This document shows, piece by piece, positions 5,500-7,119 of a DNA stretch of 7,119 bases (position 1 is the first letter of the stretch; the number at the start of each line of letters is the position of its first letter). The position numbers and the translations under genes are program-made. The notes below the pieces were generated by a model. The model was given only the letters and a program-made list of their open reading frames with translations, made no database searches and had not been told where the DNA came from. The stretch is from Planctomycetaceae bacterium (GTDB lineage: Bacteria > Planctomycetota > Planctomycetia > Pirellulales > Thermoguttaceae), in assembly GCA_031257725.1 (NCBI GenBank), contig JAIROD010000011.1:1-7119 (forward strand), written 5' to 3'.

Positions 5500-6717
5500 T
5501 TATTCTTTCGGTGTGAATACAGGCAAAACCCTAAAGAAAATCCGACCATTTTGGAACAGAACATTTTGACCGTAAGCCGTTTGAACTGTTGTGCCGTTAG
5601 AATTGGGAACGATCTGGTTGATTTTGGAAATCAACGTTTGATCGATAAATTCGTGTGAATCCAAAGGGAATAGTTCTGTTACATGATGATTGGTTCCGGT
5701 TTGACCGAGAATAATATCACGATTAGAAGAGTCGGAAACAACGAAGGGGTTGGAATTTTGAGAAACCGATTTTAGAAGACTCGGTGCTAATTGAATCTGA
5801 GATAGGTCAATCGGAACAGACTTGACCGAAGTAGAATTGACTGAAGTAGAATTAAGCGACGAATGGTCATAATCAGCTGTTTCGGTCAGCATCACCGGAA
5901 ATTGAGTAGGTTTCAGTTCCTGCCAACCGGATTGAGTTAAATTAATCGGAGAAGAATTGTCAATCGGTGTCGGATTTTCCGGCTTTCCTTGAAGTTGTGT
6001 GTAGTGGTCGATACTTTTATTGATTTCGTGAATTTTAGATTGTGTAAGATAATTTTGGGTCTGATTCTTGACGTAATTGATAACCGGAAACGCGATTACC
6101 GCAATAAGAATACCAACTGCAATAGATATACTAAAATCAAACCATCGACGATTTTTCTTGACCTGTTTTGGAGTCGAGACTTTCGAATGTTCACGGGAAC
6201 GGGGAGAACGCCGAATCAAACGTTTACTGTTGGAATGTTCCGTATGTTCCGTTGATGCCGGAATTGCCGGTTGACACGCAGAAATGGTTAAAATCTTTTC
6301 CAGAACTTCCGAAACATCCAAATAATTATTATCTTTTGAATGTTCTGTAACGGAACGATTAACAACGGAATGGTTGACCGTTGAATGATTTACGACAACT
6401 GAATTGTCGTCTGAATGTGATGCCGGAATGGTCATGGACACAACAGAACCACGCAACATTTTGGGAAAATACTTTTCTTTTTGCTCTACCCGATCAATAT
6501 GTTGCCAGATTCGGTCGCAAGTACGTTTCGCCAGATGATGCGGAGGATCAACCGATTCATAAACATACGTTAAGGGTGAAAGTTCTTTTTGGAGAGTTGC
6601 CAGTTCGGTTCGAAGAGCCGGTTGGCATCGCAGTTTTTGCTCGACTTGAGCAATCTCATCATCATCTAAGGCATTCATCAAATAGCCTAACAACATTTCA
6701 CGATCTAACTCGCTCAT
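5500..6717 (-). CDS. Single-pass membrane protein with anti-sigma-factor-like N-terminus
   Basis: A 405-residue protein. Residues 9-75 (LLGYLMNALDDDE, then VEQKLRCQPALRTELATLQ, then DPPHHLAKRTCDRIW) resemble the N-terminal domain of RskA-type and planctomycete anti-sigma factors, but the zinc HxxxCxxC motif is absent. A low-complexity Ser/His/Asn/Val region follows (106-127), then a basic stretch (KQVKKNRRW, 184-192) and one transmembrane helix (about 193-216), which puts the N-terminus in the cytoplasm. The last 190 or so residues would lie outside and are Ser/Thr/Asn-rich with no recognised fold. Expected role: binding and holding a sigma factor at the membrane. The partner ECF sigma gene normally next to such genes is not in the window. 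ATG 6717 is preferred over an in-frame TTG at 6738; neither has a Shine-Dalgarno site. Family assignment is moderate; the coding call is strong. Confidence 0.75.
   Translation of the reverse strand: MSELDREMLLGYLMNALDDDEIAQVEQKLRCQPALRTELATLQKELSPLTYVYESVDPPHHLAKRTCDRIWQHIDRVEQKEKYFPKMLRGSVVSMTIPASHSDDNSVVVNHSTVNHSVVNRSVTEHSKDNNYLDVSEVLEKILTISACQPAIPASTEHTEHSNSKRLIRRSPRSREHSKVSTPKQVKKNRRWFDFSISIAVGILIAVIAFPVINYVKNQTQNYLTQSKIHEINKSIDHYTQLQGKPENPTPIDNSSPINLTQSGWQELKPTQFPVMLTETADYDHSSLNSTSVNSTSVKSVPIDLSQIQLAPSLLKSVSQNSNPFVVSDSSNRDIILGQTGTNHHVTELFPLDSHEFIDQTLISKINQIVPNSNGTTVQTAYGQNVLFQNGRIFFRVLPVFTPKE
5824..5853 (-). repeat. Two 15-base tandem units encoding NSTSV
   Basis: Two adjacent units read GACYGAAGTAGAATT on the plus strand and differ at one of 15 positions. 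They encode NSTSVNSTSV (residues 289-298) in the predicted outer domain of the anti-sigma-like protein. The high identity suggests recent duplication. Confidence 0.8.
6337..6402 (-). repeat. Imperfect Asn-His-Ser-Val coding repeats
   Basis: Residues 106-127 of the anti-sigma-like protein run SVVVNHS, TVNHSVVNRSV, TEHS: imperfect units of about 12-15 bases built on AAYCATTC. Further EHS/EHT units occur at about 157-161 and 176-178. The segment lies in the cytoplasmic linker before the membrane helix and looks disordered and His-rich. Confidence 0.6.
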
Positions 6718-7055
6718 TGTATTTTGTATTGTTAGCAAATTTTGCGGATTTGATTTTTTAATTCACGAATTCATGGAATTTTAATTTACAATCCGGCAGT
6801 ATTACAAAAAGTAGTGTTTTCGTCAAGAGAAATTTTTAACGGATTGGAAATTCGTAAACACGATGATACAATAGCCGGTTGGTTTCTCAGATTGTGTTTT
6901 ACGCAACTGAACCCTTTTGTCCGGCTTAGGTTACGATGATTTACCGACGTTATTCCTGTTTTCGGGTATATCAAAGGATGATTTTTTAACTCTTTTTTCT
7001 TGTAATATATCAGTGAAATATTTTTTTTTAACTATTCAGTCGTTTCCTCCGAATG
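6718..7055. other. Non-coding upstream region of the anti-sigma-like gene
   Basis: No supported gene. A 62-codon open frame on the minus strand (6786-6974) has no family features, and no ECF sigma gene is present where one would be expected. The part nearest the gene carries a likely promoter (6798-6826). The rest is AT-rich with homopolymer runs (for example the T-run at 7021-7029) and leads into the terminal palindrome. Confidence 0.6.
6798..6826 (-). promoter_or_regulatory. Sigma-70-type promoter for the anti-sigma-like gene
   Basis: On the minus strand TTGACG (6821-6826, five of six to the -35 consensus) is followed after 17 bases by AATACT (6798-6803, four of six to TATAAT), with a TG one base before it as in extended -10 promoters. 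Transcription would start near 6791, leaving a leader of about 75 bases before ATG 6717. Confidence 0.5.
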
Positions 7056-7118
7056 ACCACCCCTAGCCCCTCCGAAGGAGGGGAATAATTCCCCTCCTTC
7101 GGAGGGGCTAGGGGTGGT
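7056..7118. repeat. 63-base perfect palindrome at the window edge
   Basis: Bases 7056-7086 are the exact reverse complement of 7088-7118, around a central A at 7087. Each arm also contains its own hairpin, CCCCTCC-GAA-GGAGGGG (7067-7083) and CCCCTCC-TTC-GGAGGGG (7091-7107), so one long or two short stems can form. The GC-rich arms stand out from AT-rich surroundings. I recall ACCACCCCTAGCCCCTCC-type strings as dispersed repeats in several phyla. It could be a palindromic MITE, a REP-like element or a strong bidirectional terminator; the next gene lies outside the window. Confidence 0.85.
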
Positions 7119-7119
7119 A

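Noticed and set aside
5431..5658. 75-codon open frame on the plus strand across the 3' end of the anti-sigma-like gene
   Set aside because: It starts inside a hairpin-forming repeat, overlaps a real gene antisense and shows no domain.
6381..6761. 126-codon open frame on the plus strand, opposite the anti-sigma-like gene
   Set aside because: No family motif and no ribosome site. It lies opposite the conserved N-terminal domain, which has recognisable features and a promoter on the other strand.
6786..6974. 62-codon open frame on the minus strand upstream of the anti-sigma-like gene, considered as a remnant ECF sigma gene
   Set aside because: It has none of the region 2 or region 4 sigma motifs and overlaps the likely promoter.

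Overview
The window looks like a chromosomal segment of a Planctomycetota bacterium. The best evidence is protein style. The RpoD-family sigma factor carries the region 1.2 form "DPIHVYLMQMGKLPLLT", followed by a long basic spacer before region 2. The membrane protein at 5500-6717 has an anti-sigma-like head with the "LGYLMNALDDDE...VDPPHHLAKRTC" layout. The third protein is a lipoprotein with an SMP-30-type propeller. I recall all three types from planctomycete genomes. The intergenic DNA is AT-leaning and full of small palindromic repeats. This assignment comes from recalled family features, not from a search.

Layout. 1-407 is non-coding, with short direct repeats and several dyads. 408-1160 (+) encodes a ZnuC/MntB-like metal ABC transporter ATPase with no permease or binding-protein gene beside it in view. 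1161-1418 holds a terminator-like hairpin and an inverted, about 9-base-periodic repeat. 1419-3005 (+) encodes a lipoprotein with a Pro/Gln linker, a Lys/Glu/Ala-rich helical stalk and a C-terminal six-unit beta-propeller. 3006-3092 separates two convergent genes and contains alternative GTCCC/GGGAC hairpins. 3093-4679 (-) encodes the RpoD-family sigma factor. 4680-5499 is an 820-base non-coding block with a perfect dyad upstream of the sigma gene, two inverted copies of a MITE-like repeat, a triplicated AAGTGTRTCA motif and two other repeat types. 5500-6717 (-) encodes the single-pass anti-sigma-like membrane protein. 6718-7119 holds a plausible promoter for it and ends in a 63-base perfect palindrome.

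The genes do not form an obvious pathway. The anti-sigma-like gene and the sigma gene share a strand and lie in that order, but 820 bases of repeats separate them and no ECF sigma gene accompanies the anti-sigma-like gene here. A regulatory link between them is only a guess. I found no clear new multi-gene system. The items most worth following are the repeat-rich sigma upstream region, the stalk-plus-propeller lipoprotein and the orphan anti-sigma-like protein.
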